Made by a program: the position numbers and the translations under genes. Positions 8,647 to 18,088 of a DNA stretch of 27,783 nt are shown piece by piece (within the stretch, counting starts at the first letter, position 1; each line of letters starts with the position of its first letter). The stretch is from Triparma columacea. Its lineage: Eukaryota > Sar > Bolidophyceae > Parmales > Triparmaceae. Under the pieces are notes generated by a model. It ran no database searches and was not told where the DNA came from. It worked only from the letters and a program-made list of their open reading frames with translations. The DNA is taken from contig BRYA01001480.1 of the NCBI GenBank assembly GCA_030267965.1, positions 8,326 through 36,108 of the forward strand. The letters run 5' to 3'.

Positions 8647-9521
8647 TTTGGGAAGGGGAGAGTCCCGGGGTTGAGAAGATCTTTTATAACAGTTTAAACC
8701 CTTAACGAATTCCTACATTGTTGACGGGAATCAGGAGGGTTAGTGTGTGATTGACAAAGAACAAGGGAGAGGGATGGAGGGAGTTGATTTTTAGTGGTTG
8801 ATACCCGATTGAGGCCAAACTGTCTCGTAGAAAGTGTTGACACAGGTTACACTGAGCCATGGAAGCGGCAGGATGACCGAAAGAGACGCTGACAGGCTGG
8901 AAGGAATTTGGCCCGGCGAGGAGACCCCTCAAGGATGCAACATTGCGGCATCAATGGCGGTTCTCTGCCGATAGCAACCCCAACATGGTACTAACAGTAT
9001 CTGAAATATGGCCGAAAGTAGTATTATCTCGTCTATGAGACGAATAATCCAAACCCAATGAACACTCAGGGTCGACCGTGATTGGGGAAATAACTTGAAC
9101 TTGACATGAATAGGCGACGAAAATCAACGATAGGACACAATAACAACTGGCGAAAGCCTTGACAAGGGTTATTATTGTAATTGTTGCTCTTCTTACCAAT
9201 ATTTCAAATTTTGGCTTCCAAAATCTCTTGGACTCATCCATTTTGGGGTTTTGGGAATTTGGGCGAAAGCTGTATTATAGGCTGATTATAGGCTTTAGAC
9301 ACTCTTTACAACCGACGAAAGTCTTCATAATATAAACAACGATACTACTATCTACATCATATTCAAACAAATTGTAGTTGTAGCTTAAATTTGGTCCCCA
9401 ACAAAACTACATCGTCCAAATACCTTACTTTCAATCTCCTCCTCTCCATCTTATCATTCACGCCATACCCCAGCATACTCTAGCTTGAGCACTGCCATAA
9501 AAGATCCTCTCCATCCCTATA
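8647..9521. promoter_or_regulatory. Divergent intergenic region between LRR_5 genes A and B
   Basis: These 875 bp separate two divergently oriented LRR_5 genes. From about 9230 on, the sequence is a copy of the promoter of gene C. A minus-strand frame at 8951-9241 (96 codons, starting MDESKRFW) has no recognisable domain and its start lies in the duplicated block, so I do not call it a gene. TATAAAA-like strings occur near 8683 (read on the minus strand) and CATAAAAG near 9497. Confidence 0.45.
9230..9521 (+). repeat. Promoter block of LRR_5 gene B (copy 1 of segmental duplication)
   Basis: The segment from GGACTCATCCATTTTGGGG through TGTATTATAGGC, ACGATACTACTATCTACATC, TTTGGTCCCCAACAAAACTA and CAATCTCCTCCTCTCCATCT aligns closely, with small indels, to 12553-12830 upstream of LRR_5 gene C. 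The duplication therefore includes the promoter/5' UTR as well as the gene. Confidence 0.8.
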
Positions 9522-10592
9522 ATGAGTGAATTAGACTTTGCTTATGGTGATGACTATGGTGATGACGATAGTGATGAGTATGGTGATGACGATGGTGATG
9601 ACGATGGCGATGAGTATGGCGATGACTATAGTGATGACTATAGTGATGACTATAGTGATGTCCCAGCTGGGTACTATCCCCTTCCCAAAACAGTAGTATA
9701 CTCTGGCGTAGAGAGCTTCAGTAACAACGATGAACTCACGGAGGTGACTTTTGCAAAGGGAGTGACGACTATTGGTGATAACGCCTTCAGCGGATGCTCC
9801 TCCCTCAAGGCTATCACAATCCCGGACGGAGTGACGACAATTGGCGATAACGCCTTCAAGGAATGCTCCTCCCTCGCAGCCATCACCATCCCAGAAGGAG
9901 TGACAACGATTGGCAATGAAGCCTTTGCAGAATGCTCCTCCCTCACGGCCATCACCATCCCGGACTCAGTGACGACGATAAGCTATAGCGCCTTCATTTA
10001 TTGCTCCTCCCTCGCAGCCATCACGATCCCGGACGGAGTGACGATGATTGGCATTTTCGCCTTCGCAAGTTGCTCCTCCCTCGCAGCCATCACAATCCCG
10101 GAAGGAGTGACAACGATTGGCGAACACGCCTTCTGCGCATGCCACTCCCTCACGGCCATCACAATCCCGGACGGAGTGACGACGATTGGCGATTTCGCCT
10201 TCGGAAATTGCTCCTCCCTCGCAGCCATCACAATCCCAGACTCAGTGACGACGATTAGTGGGGGCGCCTTCTGGGGATGCTCCTCCCTTACGAGACTCAG
10301 TTTATCTCCTACCGTCTCGGTCAGTATCAGCTGCTTCACAAACTGCACCGCCCTAATCTCTGCCGCTGCCGATCAAAATATGTCGACTGTCTCGGACCTC
10401 CTCCATTACAGGTGGCACCGCAATGTCGCTGTGATCGAACGCGTCAACGCTCTGCTATGCCTCAAGACACTCTTTACGGACCAAAAAAAGAGGAAGCGAC
10501 AGGACGGAGGTGAAGCGCAAACACTTGGGGTAACTGCGGTACGCAAGAGGCTCCCGAAGGTTATGTGGAGAGTTATTCTGGAATTTCTGTAA
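9522..10592 (+). CDS. LRR_5 (BspA-like) repeat protein B with acidic N-terminus
   Basis: An intronless 356-residue protein. Residues about 5-50 are an Asp/Tyr/Ser/Gly-rich low-complexity run (DDYGDDDSDEYGDDDGDD style) encoded by GATGAC/TATAGT repeats; paralogs A and C lack it. The YSGVESF leader, eight 23-residue LRR_5 units, the cap (VSISCFTNCTALIS) and the shared tail RWHR...ERVNALLCLK...LPKVMWRVILEFL follow. The ATG at 9522 is the first in-frame ATG after the duplicated promoter. Its function is probably protein binding, as for the other family members. It is convergent with the ANK-MYND gene downstream. Confidence 0.88.
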   Translation: MSELDFAYGDDYGDDDSDEYGDDDGDDDGDEYGDDYSDDYSDDYSDVPAGYYPLPKTVVYSGVESFSNNDELTEVTFAKGVTTIGDNAFSGCSSLKAITIPDGVTTIGDNAFKECSSLAAITIPEGVTTIGNEAFAECSSLTAITIPDSVTTISYSAFIYCSSLAAITIPDGVTMIGIFAFASCSSLAAITIPEGVTTIGEHAFCACHSLTAITIPDGVTTIGDFAFGNCSSLAAITIPDSVTTISGGAFWGCSSLTRLSLSPTVSVSISCFTNCTALISAAADQNMSTVSDLLHYRWHRNVAVIERVNALLCLKTLFTDQKKRKRQDGGEAQTLGVTAVRKRLPKVMWRVILEFL

Positions 10593-10748
10593 CTCTAAAC
10601 GTCACTGTTTAACGGCATGCAAAGGTTCTTTTTATCCTTTACGACCAAACATTTACATTTACTCAATTTTGATTCCTTTTCAAACGTATTTATATTTACT
10701 GCGAAGAAAAGTGTAGAGGTTTGTTTTTGTTTTCAACTTAGGCGACGT

Positions 10749-11930
10749 TCACTTCTTCTTACCCCTACTTTTCTTGCCCTTCTTGCCATTCTTCCCCGTC
10801 GCAACTGCTCCTTCCGCTACTCCCACATCCGCTCCTCCCCCCGTCGCACCTGCTCCTTCCGCTGCTCCCACATCCGCTCCTCCCCCCTTCGTCCCCTTCC
10901 CCGTCTTGGATCTTTTCTTGACCATTGCCTCGCTCTCCCCCCTTTCGTTCAGCGGTCCCGTGCATAGCACCTTGTGCTCCTTCCAGTGCTTGAGCTGGCA
11001 CTCCCTCGAGCAGTAGGCGACGTTGCGACAGGGACACATTAGGAGCTTGTCACGCTCCTTGGCAGTTAGAGCCTCGCAAACAAAGCAGCAGAAGGGACGG
11101 CCTTGAAGGTAATGTTTCGTGATGTTGGTGATTATAGGATCGCGATAGGAAGGAGGGGCCAAATTGAATTTATCTCGAACTACGTCGGAATCGGGCTTTC
11201 CGAGATGAAGAAATGTTGCAAACATCTTTATTGCGACATCTCTACTAAGGCTAGGGTGTTCTCCTTTGCACGCACAGAGGCAATCCCTAAACACATTATT
11301 CACGTCTTTGGTGGTTGGAATAGCACCGCGCGCGAGAAACAGCCTACATAAGTCGTGTGCTCCATAATTGACAGTACAAGTAAGTGGTGAAAGAACATGT
11401 CCCTGGTGAACCACCGTCTTGTTCACATTTGCTCCATGATCGAGAAGTGCTATGGCCTGATCAATGTGTCCCAAATTTGCAGCAGAATTCAAAAGGTTGG
11501 TGGAATGGTCTTCCACCGACCCTTCGACTTGTAGGTCCATATTAGGGTCAAGTCCATGTTCTAAGAGCAATCTCAAGATTGTTGAACTGCCACGATTATT
11601 GATTGACACAAATGCAGCCTCGTACATGGCTTCCTTGTTGTCCAAGCCGGCCTCTAAGGTAAGCTTGACCATCTCAACATTATCGTGATATGAGGCTCCA
11701 GTGAGGACTGAAAATACATTCCAATCCTCATCAACAAGCGCTGCATAAACTCCTAACAACACCTCAGGACCATGTTCCTTGGCATACTCCTTGATGCGAT
11801 CCCAGTCTTGCTTACCAGCCCAGATTATGCAGCACTGCTGACCGTCTGTCAAATCGTCCCAACTAGATACTGTCACATTTGTGGTCTCTGATGAATTGTG
11901 TGACGATTGTACCTCTGATTGAGATTCCAT
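10749..11930 (-). CDS. Ankyrin-repeat / MYND zinc-finger protein
   Basis: An intronless 393-residue protein. Residues about 70-205 contain ankyrin-like units (LLLEHGLDPNMD; ALLDHGANVNKT with VLSPLTCTVNYGAHDLCRLFLARGA). Residues 282-323 form a complete MYND finger: C282xxC285, C299xC301, YC307xxxC311, H315-W316, H319, C323. MYND fingers bind zinc and recruit proline-rich partner peptides. The C-terminal 60 residues are Gly/Ala/Lys-rich with tandem GADVG(A/V)AEGA units and a basic end (KKGKKSRGKKK), possibly a nuclear signal. The start ATG at 11928-11930 is the first in the frame. It is convergent with LRR_5 gene B. A damaged copy of its 3' end lies at 12226-12525. Confidence 0.88.
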   Translation of the reverse strand: MESQSEVQSSHNSSETTNVTVSSWDDLTDGQQCCIIWAGKQDWDRIKEYAKEHGPEVLLGVYAALVDEDWNVFSVLTGASYHDNVEMVKLTLEAGLDNKEAMYEAAFVSINNRGSSTILRLLLEHGLDPNMDLQVEGSVEDHSTNLLNSAANLGHIDQAIALLDHGANVNKTVVHQGHVLSPLTCTVNYGAHDLCRLFLARGAIPTTKDVNNVFRDCLCACKGEHPSLSRDVAIKMFATFLHLGKPDSDVVRDKFNLAPPSYRDPIITNITKHYLQGRPFCCFVCEALTAKERDKLLMCPCRNVAYCSRECQLKHWKEHKVLCTGPLNERGESEAMVKKRSKTGKGTKGGGADVGAAEGAGATGGGADVGVAEGAVATGKNGKKGKKSRGKKK

Positions 11931-12225
11931 TTTTGAGCGAACCTATCCCAAGTGTAAGTTTATAGCGGCAAATTACGACGTGAAAATGATCAACAAAGCC
12001 TTAAAGCTACTCCACTTAGGCAGAAGTGTCGTGTAGGTGCTAATATGCCCAACCAAAAACTGCCACCACCAACCCCAAATCTGCTCTGTTCCTGGGGGAC
12101 AAAATTGGATGGAGAAACATGAAGTTGTTCATTCTCACGCTAGTCGCAATAAAAATAAGCAATTTCATGTACATCGAATTCTGAAAATTTGCTTATTTAG
12201 CCGCCGCATTACTGTATTGTTTCGT
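11931..12225. other. Intergenic region upstream of the ANK-MYND gene
   Basis: This is the likely promoter of the minus-strand MYND gene, followed by unassigned sequence. I see no ORF or RNA gene I can support. Confidence 0.4.
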
Positions 12226-12525
12226 TCACTTCTTCTTACCCCTACTTTTCTTGCCCTTCTTGCCCTTCTTGCCATTCTTCCCCGTCGCAACTGCTCCTTC
12301 CGCTACTCCCACATCCGCTACTCCCACATCCGCTACTCCCACATCCGCTAATCCTACATCCGCTCCTCCCTCCTTCGTCCCCTTCCCTGTCTTTGATCTT
12401 TTGTTGACCATTGCCTCACTCTCCCCCCTTTCATTCAGCGGTCCCGTGCATTGCACCCTGTGCTCCCTCTAGTGCTTGACCTGGCACTCCTTCGAGCAGT
12501 AGGCGACGTTGCGACAGGGACATAT
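12226..12525 (-). pseudogene. Truncated MYND-gene copy with nonsense codon
   Basis: This fragment aligns with the 3' third of the ANK-MYND gene (10749 to about 11040). In frame it reads CPCRNVAYCSKECQVKH, then TAG (12469-12471) where the functional gene has Trp of the HW pair, then REHRVQCTGPLNERGE and so on. The ankyrin part and the first CxxC are absent: homology stops near 12525, just before the promoter block of LRR_5 gene C. The tail has expanded from two to about five ADVGV-type units (15-nt repeats of CGCTACTCCCACATC on the plus strand). The 3' end still reads into the KKGKKSRGKKK terminus. It is a duplication remnant rather than a gene. Confidence 0.85.
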
Positions 12526-12542
12526 GGTACACCCAAAACCTC

Positions 12543-12860
12543 ATTTCGGACTCATCCATTTATTTTGGGGTTTTGGGAGATTTGGGCAACATTGGCAAGA
12601 AAGCTGTATTATAGGCTATATTATAGGCTATATTATAGGCTTTAGATACATTTAACAACCGACCAAACTCTTCACAATACAAACACAACGATACTACTAT
12701 CTACATCATATTCAAACACATTGTATTTAGCTCAAATTTGGTCCCCAACAAAACTACGTCGTCCAAATCCCTAACTTTCAATCTCCTCCTCTCCATCTTA
12801 ACATTTACGCCATATCTTAGCTCAAGCGCTATCAGTACTACCACTTATATCCTCCCCAAG
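12543..12860 (+). repeat. Promoter block of LRR_5 gene C (copy 2 of segmental duplication)
   Basis: This matches 9230-9480 upstream of gene B. It adds a local triplication of an ATTATAGGCT unit (about 12608-12645) where copy 1 has two. The frame is open upstream of the ATG at 12861, but the homologous sequence in copy 1 is untranslated, so translation probably starts at 12861. Confidence 0.75.
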
Positions 12861-13898
12861 ATGCCCAGCTCAGCAGTGTACTCTGGCGTAGAGAGCTTCA
12901 GGGACAACGATGAGCTCACGGAGGTGACTTTTGCAGAGGGAGTGACGACTATTGGCGATTACGCCTTCTACGGATGCACCTCCCTCACGGTAATCACCAT
13001 CCCGGATTCAGTGACAACGATTGGCATTGAAGCCTTCGAATACTGCTCCTCCCTCACAGTCATCACCATCCCGGACTCAGTGACAACGATTGGCAATCAC
13101 GCCTTCGTATATTGCTCCTCCCTCACAGCCATCACAATCCCAGACGGAGTGACAACGATTAGCAGTGGCGCCTTCAGGGGATGCTCCTCCCTCACGGCCA
13201 TCACCATCCCGGACGGAGTGACGATGATTGGCAATGGCGCCTTCAGGTTTTGCTCCTCCCTCGCGGCCATCACAATCCCAGACGGAGTGACAACGATTGG
13301 CAATTGCTTTGAAGGATGCTCCTCCCTCGCAGCCATCACGATCCCGGACGCAGTGACGTCGATTGGCGAACGTGCCTTTCGAGACTGCTCCTCCCTCACG
13401 GCTATCACCATCCTGGACGGAGTGATGTCGATTGGCAACTGGGCCTTTCAAAGATGCTCCTCACTCACGGCCATCACCATCCCGGACGGAGTGACGACAA
13501 TTGGCCGACGCGCCTTCCATTTTTGCTCCTCCCTCACAGCCATCACCATCCCGGACGGAGTGACGATGCTTGGCGATGAAGCCTTCAATGATTGCTCCGC
13601 CCTGACGAAAGTCATTCTATCTCCTGCCGTTTCCATCGGTGAAGACTGCTTCTTGAACTGCACCGCCCTAATCGCTGCCGCTGCCGATCAAAATATGCCG
13701 ACTGTCGTGGCCCTTCTCTGTTCTAGGTGGCACCGCATACGTGAACGCGCCACCGTTCTGTTCTGCCTCAAGATACTCTTGGAGGACAAAAGTAACCCTA
13801 ACCCGAACGGAGGTAAATCGCTCACACCTGGGGTAACGGCGGCACTGTCCAAGAGCCTCCCGAAGGATATGTGGAGAGTTATTCTGGAATTTCTGTAA
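12861..13898 (+). CDS. LRR_5 (BspA-like) repeat protein C
   Basis: An intronless 345-residue protein, MPSSAVYSGVESFRDNDELTE, with ten LRR_5 units, a cap (SIGEDCFLNCTALIAAAADQ) and the shared tail (RWHR..., LPKDMWRVILEFL). I chose the ATG at 12861 over an upstream in-frame one at 12738 because it matches the start of paralog A and because the intervening stretch aligns with untranslated promoter sequence of gene B. The sixth repeat is one residue short (VTTIGNCFEGCSSL), an in-frame 3-nt deletion. One repeat has ILDG in place of IPDG. The role is probably that of a protein-binding solenoid. Confidence 0.85.
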   Translation: MPSSAVYSGVESFRDNDELTEVTFAEGVTTIGDYAFYGCTSLTVITIPDSVTTIGIEAFEYCSSLTVITIPDSVTTIGNHAFVYCSSLTAITIPDGVTTISSGAFRGCSSLTAITIPDGVTMIGNGAFRFCSSLAAITIPDGVTTIGNCFEGCSSLAAITIPDAVTSIGERAFRDCSSLTAITILDGVMSIGNWAFQRCSSLTAITIPDGVTTIGRRAFHFCSSLTAITIPDGVTMLGDEAFNDCSALTKVILSPAVSIGEDCFLNCTALIAAAADQNMPTVVALLCSRWHRIRERATVLFCLKILLEDKSNPNPNGGKSLTPGVTAALSKSLPKDMWRVILEFL

Positions 13899-14175
13899 CT
13901 CTAAAGTCCAAGTATAGTCAGACATGAATGAAACAATCGGGTCATAATAATAGATGATTATACTTTTAAACTCCAAAGTCACCGTTTAACGGCATGCAGA
14001 AGGGTCCCGAAATATTTACGACAAACTTCTTTCCATTTTTCCATTTTTCTGTCCGGATGGATTCTCTCCTCCTCCACCTCTGCTCTTCTTCCCCCATTTT
14101 TCGAATCCATTTTTCGAATCCATTAATAGTCAAATTAGTCTACATAGCTACGTATCTACATAGATTTCTTGGATA
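13899..14175. other. Intergenic region between LRR_5 gene C and the KIX gene
   Basis: GTTTAACGGCATGCA at about 13983-13997 matches the 3' flank of gene B (10606-10620), so the duplication extends past the stop codon. Relative to copy 1 there is about 70 nt of extra AT-rich sequence. The stretch just before the KIX gene has short direct repeats (TTTTTCGAATCCA twice). I see no gene. Confidence 0.5.
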
Positions 14176-15218
14176 ATGTCGTCATGGCCTCCAAAACCTG
14201 TGTTGAGAAACAAGTCTGTCAATCAAATTGCGTTGTATTTATCAGAATTAGACTCTTCGTCGATACCATCTAAATTAATGCTTGCTATGAGAGTTGAAGA
14301 TGCGTGTTATAAATCATCTAATTCATATGAGGATTATCAAAACGTGATAAACAAAAAGTTAATGAAGGCAAAGAAAGCGTCTGAAGCTGAGGAGAACAAA
14401 AATGAGAATGTGAAGACGACGAAGAATGTGGAGACTAAAAATGTCAACTCCCCCAAGGCTAAGAATATCAACACAAAGAATCCGCAAAACACACCCGATA
14501 CGACATCAGATATGGAAATTGACACAAATGATTCTCCCCCAAAATCAGTATCATATTTCCAAGTATCCCCCCCTCTCCCTCCATCCCCCTCTCTCCCTCT
14601 ATCCCTCCCTCCCCCATACTCCAGTTCCGTGTCTCCCTCCGGTGCCCTCCTCCTAACCTGCCCAGATTCCAGGGGTAGGACGCACTGTGTTGACCTCCAG
14701 GTTGTTAGCGGTATTGTTGTTTGGAGGGACGTTGGGAATAGAATTACCAAGGAGGGAAAGGTGAGGGTGGGTGGGGGGGGAGGGATGGATGGACTGCGGG
14801 TGGGAGGGAGGGAGGGACTGAGGGAGGGAAGAAGGGTTGGGGTTTGTCCCAATATATATATATATATTTGTCCTTACCTCCATATACCAACATAGAGACC
14901 CCCTCCACTCCACACCCCACTAACCCGCTCCTCGCCCTTCCTTCTTATCTCGCCTTTTAGTCCCTCCCCCTCCCCCCCACCCCTCCTCCCACCCCCTCAT
15001 GTTTCCAATCCATCCTCTCCCCCACCCCTGACTACCTCCCTCCCCCCACAACCTCCACATCCACCTCCGTAACGACCTCCCCCTACGCTAACACCCTTGA
15101 CGTGAACCCGAATGTTAGCTTCGAGATGACGGTTTATTTGAGGAAGAACGGGTTCGAGGAATTTCTAGACGAGTGGTGTAAGTGGGTACAAGGAGACAGA
15201 ATGGGGGAGACCTTCTAG
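14176..15218 (+). CDS. KIX-like domain protein, two exons
   Basis: The exons are 14176-14760 and 14961-15218 (phase 0), about 280 residues. Residues about 8-65 (KPVLRNKSVNQIALYL...LAMRVEDACYKSSNSYED, then YQNVINKKLMKAKK) match the pattern of KIX domains. These are three-helix folds of CBP/p300-type coactivators and Mediator subunits that bind activation domains, so a nuclear transcription role is inferred. A Lys/Asn/Thr-rich linker, a Pro/Ser-rich tract, and the segment LLTCPDSRGRTHCVDLQVVS with VVWRDVGN follow. Exon 2 begins after CTTTTAG and ends DVNPNVSFEMTVYLRKNGFE...WCKWVQGDRMGETF at TAG 15216-15218. The intron starts with a long G-rich stretch. Two further copies of the terminal exon lie directly downstream. 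The family call is from pattern only. Confidence 0.7.
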
Positions 15219-15656
15219 TCCATCCTCTCCCCAAACCCCAGACTACCTCCCTCTCCCCCCACCCCACAACCTCCACATCCACCTCCGGAGGACCCTCCCC
15301 CTACGCTAACACCCTTGACGTGAACCCGAATGTTAGCTTCGAGATGACGGTTTATTTGAGGAAGAACGGGTTCAAGGAATTTTTAGACGAGTGGTGTAAG
15401 TGGGTACAAGGGGACAGAATGGGGGAGACCTTCTAGCTTCCATCCTCTCCCCAAACCCCAGACTACCTCCCTCTCCCCCCCCCCCACAACCTCCACATCC
15501 ACCTCCGTAACGACCTCCCCCTACGCTAACACCCTTGACGTGAACCCGAATGTTAGCTTCGCGATGACGGTTTATTTGAGGAAGAACGGGTTCGAGGAAT
15601 TTCTAGACGAGTGGTGTAAGTGGGTACAAGGGGACAGAATGGGGGAGACCTTCTAG
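15009..15656 (+). repeat. Tandem triplication of the KIX gene's terminal exon
   Basis: There are three direct copies, about 15009-15218, 15219-15436 and 15437-15656, of roughly 210-220 bp each, and each ends at the same TAG. Copies 2 and 3 have an AAACCCCAG acceptor, giving exons 15242-15436 and 15462-15656. Each is exactly 65 codons, open, and in phase 0 with exon 1. In copy 1 this AG is changed (CCCCTGAC), and the upstream CTTTTAG acceptor must serve instead. Coding differences are few: FKEF for FEEF in copy 2, FAM for FEM in copy 3, and a GG for VT change in copy 2. Confidence 0.85.
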
Positions 15657-15729
15657 CGAGAGACCCTTCTCGGACTTCATTAAAATAATGCCCCCCCGGT
15701 TACCTTGAAACAAACAACAACAATACTAT

Positions 15730-17345
15730 TCAACCCTTAACCCGGACACGAGGTCTCCTAATCCCCTTCCTCCTCATTTGCTCCACCTTCAATTTCCTCT
15801 CAATCTCCTTCACCCTCCCTTTACTTTCCTCCACTTCCCCCTTCTTAAGTAAAACCCCCCTCCCCCCTCCCCCCCCTCCCCCTTGCCCTCTCGCCGTCCC
15901 CGCGTCCTTGTAAGCGATCATTTTAGCCTTAATTTCCCCCCCCCTTGTAATCTTCCTATCACCCTCCTTCCATTCCACTCTCCTCGGTGTGACAGGTGGT
16001 GTCTTTGGTGCCTCGTCCTCTTCTTTAATCCCCCCTCCCTCCTCCCCTCCTCCTCCTCCGAAGACTTCCTTGAGTGCAGTAAACTGTGGTTTGAGTACCC
16101 TGGTCATTAAGTCCTTCGTCGTACCTTCCTTTACCATCCTCAACGCCCCCGCCATCCTCCTCCTACCTACAGTCGGTCTCTTCGGTTTCCTCATTCTCTC
16201 CTTAGCCTTATTCTTAAACTCCTCGTTCAAAAACGTAAGAAGTTCCCCACCCCCTAGGACGGGGAGGGGCTCACCTTTATCCACGGCTGCCAAGACCTGG
16301 GCTTTCTGTAAGAGAGCGTGAGACTCCTTCAAAGACCTATCTTTCTTCTCTGTGGCAGTTTTTTTTAGGATTTTGGCAACCGTCTTCTTACGACTCTAAG
16401 CGACCGATAAAGCGGGGGGAGTTTAAGAGCCCGACAAAACGTGGGGTGGGGGGAAGGGGTGTTAGGGGGGTGCTAGAATTATTTATCTGACAAGGTTCAC
16501 ACATCCCCAGAGCACACTTTTAAAGCCCTTGCACCTTTCCCCACGTTTCACCCCCCCCCCCACCCCAACCCCCTTCCCAACCCCCAAGCCCCCAACCCAA
16601 CCCAACTTGTGTTCTCACCTCTTCCCCTATCCTCCCTCCCTTCCCCATCCCCCCTCCCTTCCCGTCCTTCCTTCCAACCCCCGTTCTAGCCGCTTCATTA
16701 TTCCTCCTAACCTGTTCCCTCCAAAGTTTCGATCGTGCCTTTTCTTGTGAGACTGCTAAAGCACCAGACTCGTCTACGCCTGCCTTGTCGTTTACAAGCT
16801 GGAGAGAGAATAACTCCTCAAAATTACTGTAGGGCTGGGAGGGGTATATGGGTGGGAAGGGGGGGGGAGGGAAGGGGAAAGGGTGAGACGGGAACAGACG
16901 GACGGAACAGACGGAAGGACGAGACGGACTTAATTTACGATTACGAAAAACTTAAAAGAGTCCTCGGAGGGGGGGGCTAATTCTTCCTCTTCTCTCCCTG
17001 CTAACCCCCCCTCCCCCCCCCACCCCCCTCCCCTCACCTCTACGTCGTTCCCACTCTCATACTCAATCTGCTCCAACAGCATCTCCCTCCTGTAAGTAGT
17101 GGCAAACTCGTAGAACGCCTGGTGCTGGATACCGACACCACGCTCCTCCTCAAGGGACATCATCTCCTCAGCACCGGTCTCCTCGGATGTCATTACTGAA
17201 GCAAACTGGGGGAGGGGAGGGGGGGGGGGAGGAGCAAAGGGGGGTAACGTGAAATCGGAGAGTTAGCAAATTCAGCGAATTGCCTTATTGCCAAAAAAAA
17301 TACAAAGATNNNNNNNNNNNNNNNNNNNNNNNNNNNNNNNNNNNN

Positions 17346-17383
<38 letters not shown>

Positions 17384-17672
17384 ACACCACTCTCACCTCC
17401 TCGAAGTCAATGCTCCCGCTCCCGTCAGCGTCCATAAGTTCAAACTTGGCAAGAATTTCCTGCGCCTTAACCTCGTTATAGCACAGGCTCTCCAGCGCTT
17501 TCTGGAGCTCGTCTATCTCCAGCTCCCCGCTACCGTCAGAGTCCATGTGCTGGTATATAGCGGCGAGACTACGGATTCTAGAGGCGGGGATGGAGGCGGT
17601 CATGTGGACAGAACGGTTCTGGTGACGGGAGAGCCAACGGGACACGGAGTGATTGAGGAACGTACGAGGCAT
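15730..17672 (-). CDS. EF-hand calcium-binding protein, four exons
   Basis: On the minus strand the exons are 17672-17397, 17205-17038, 16798-16619 and 16395-15730, all joined in phase 0, giving 429 residues. Exon 1 has two canonical EF-hand loops: DSDGSGELEIDE and DADGSGSIDFEE. The second continues correctly across the intron as FEE|FASVM, which fixes the exon 2 acceptor. A competing CAG acceptor nine bases downstream would give an immediate TAA. Exons 2 and 3 encode helical charged sequence (YRREMLLEQIEYESG; QEKARSKLWREQVRRNNEAA). Exon 4 is Lys/Arg/Glu-rich with a Gly tract and a predicted coiled end (EESKGRVKEIERKLKVEQMR). It is a calcium sensor with an unknown partner. Intron 1 contains the assembly gap and a 37-C run. 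The gene is divergent from the membrane-protein gene. Confidence 0.8.
17310..17345. other. Assembly gap (36 N)
   Basis: Thirty-six undetermined bases are followed by A and a run of about 37 C (17347-17383), inside intron 1 of the EF-hand gene. The true intron length is therefore unknown. Confidence 0.95.
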
Positions 17673-18088
17673 ACCGGGGGTGGGGGGAACGCTGGAGGTA
17701 TTTGGCAGGTGATAGAGACAAGGTTGATCGAAAGGAGGATGGGATTATTTGGACAGGGTAGGTTATAAGGTTGCCGCGTAGCCTCTCACAATCAGAATGG
17801 TATTGATCGTAAGGTTGCCCCTTCGATACCCTTGGTAGGCCTTAGATGATTCGAAGCTTGGCCTTGTTCTTTTCCTTGTTCTGTGAAACTGTTATGGACA
17901 GAAGAACCTGAAGTTTCTTCTATTTCAAGAAGAAACTTCGAGCCAAGGGGAGCAAGTCCGACCTTCAAACCTTCAAACAGGAGCACGAGGAGGTTCAACT
18001 ATTCGAAAAAGAGTCCCTGTGTCCTTTATAGCTTGAGGCTATTTTTTTGCCCTCTGGGATTTTGCAGTTTTGGGGAGCTCTCAGCAGC
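17673..18088. promoter_or_regulatory. Divergent promoter region, EF-hand gene / membrane-protein gene
   Basis: This is 416 bp between opposite start codons. On the plus strand an open stretch near 17909-18031 reads KKKLRAKGSKSDLQTFKQEH and then stops. It could be a short upstream exon or chance, since I found no clear splice join. CTCTGGGATTTTGCAG and CTCTCAGCAG just before the ATG resemble acceptors, so a 5' UTR intron is possible. Confidence 0.4.

Noticed and set aside
8951..9241. 96-codon minus-strand ORF starting MDESKRFW
   Set aside because: No domain is visible. The start codon lies in the duplicated promoter block, where the second copy reads into the MYND pseudogene out of frame.
16687..16830. 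Plus-strand exon candidate (CTAG acceptor, ending TAG) opposite the EF-hand gene
   Set aside because: The minus strand here gives a phase-consistent exon with a good donor and acceptor and coding-like charged helix, whereas no partner exon was found on the plus strand.
17193..17205. Acceptor TTGCTTCAG or the ATG at 17193 as start of EF-hand exon 2
   Set aside because: It would give TAA directly after the phase-0 join. The CCCCCAG acceptor nine bases upstream yields FEE|FASVM, completing the EF-hand.
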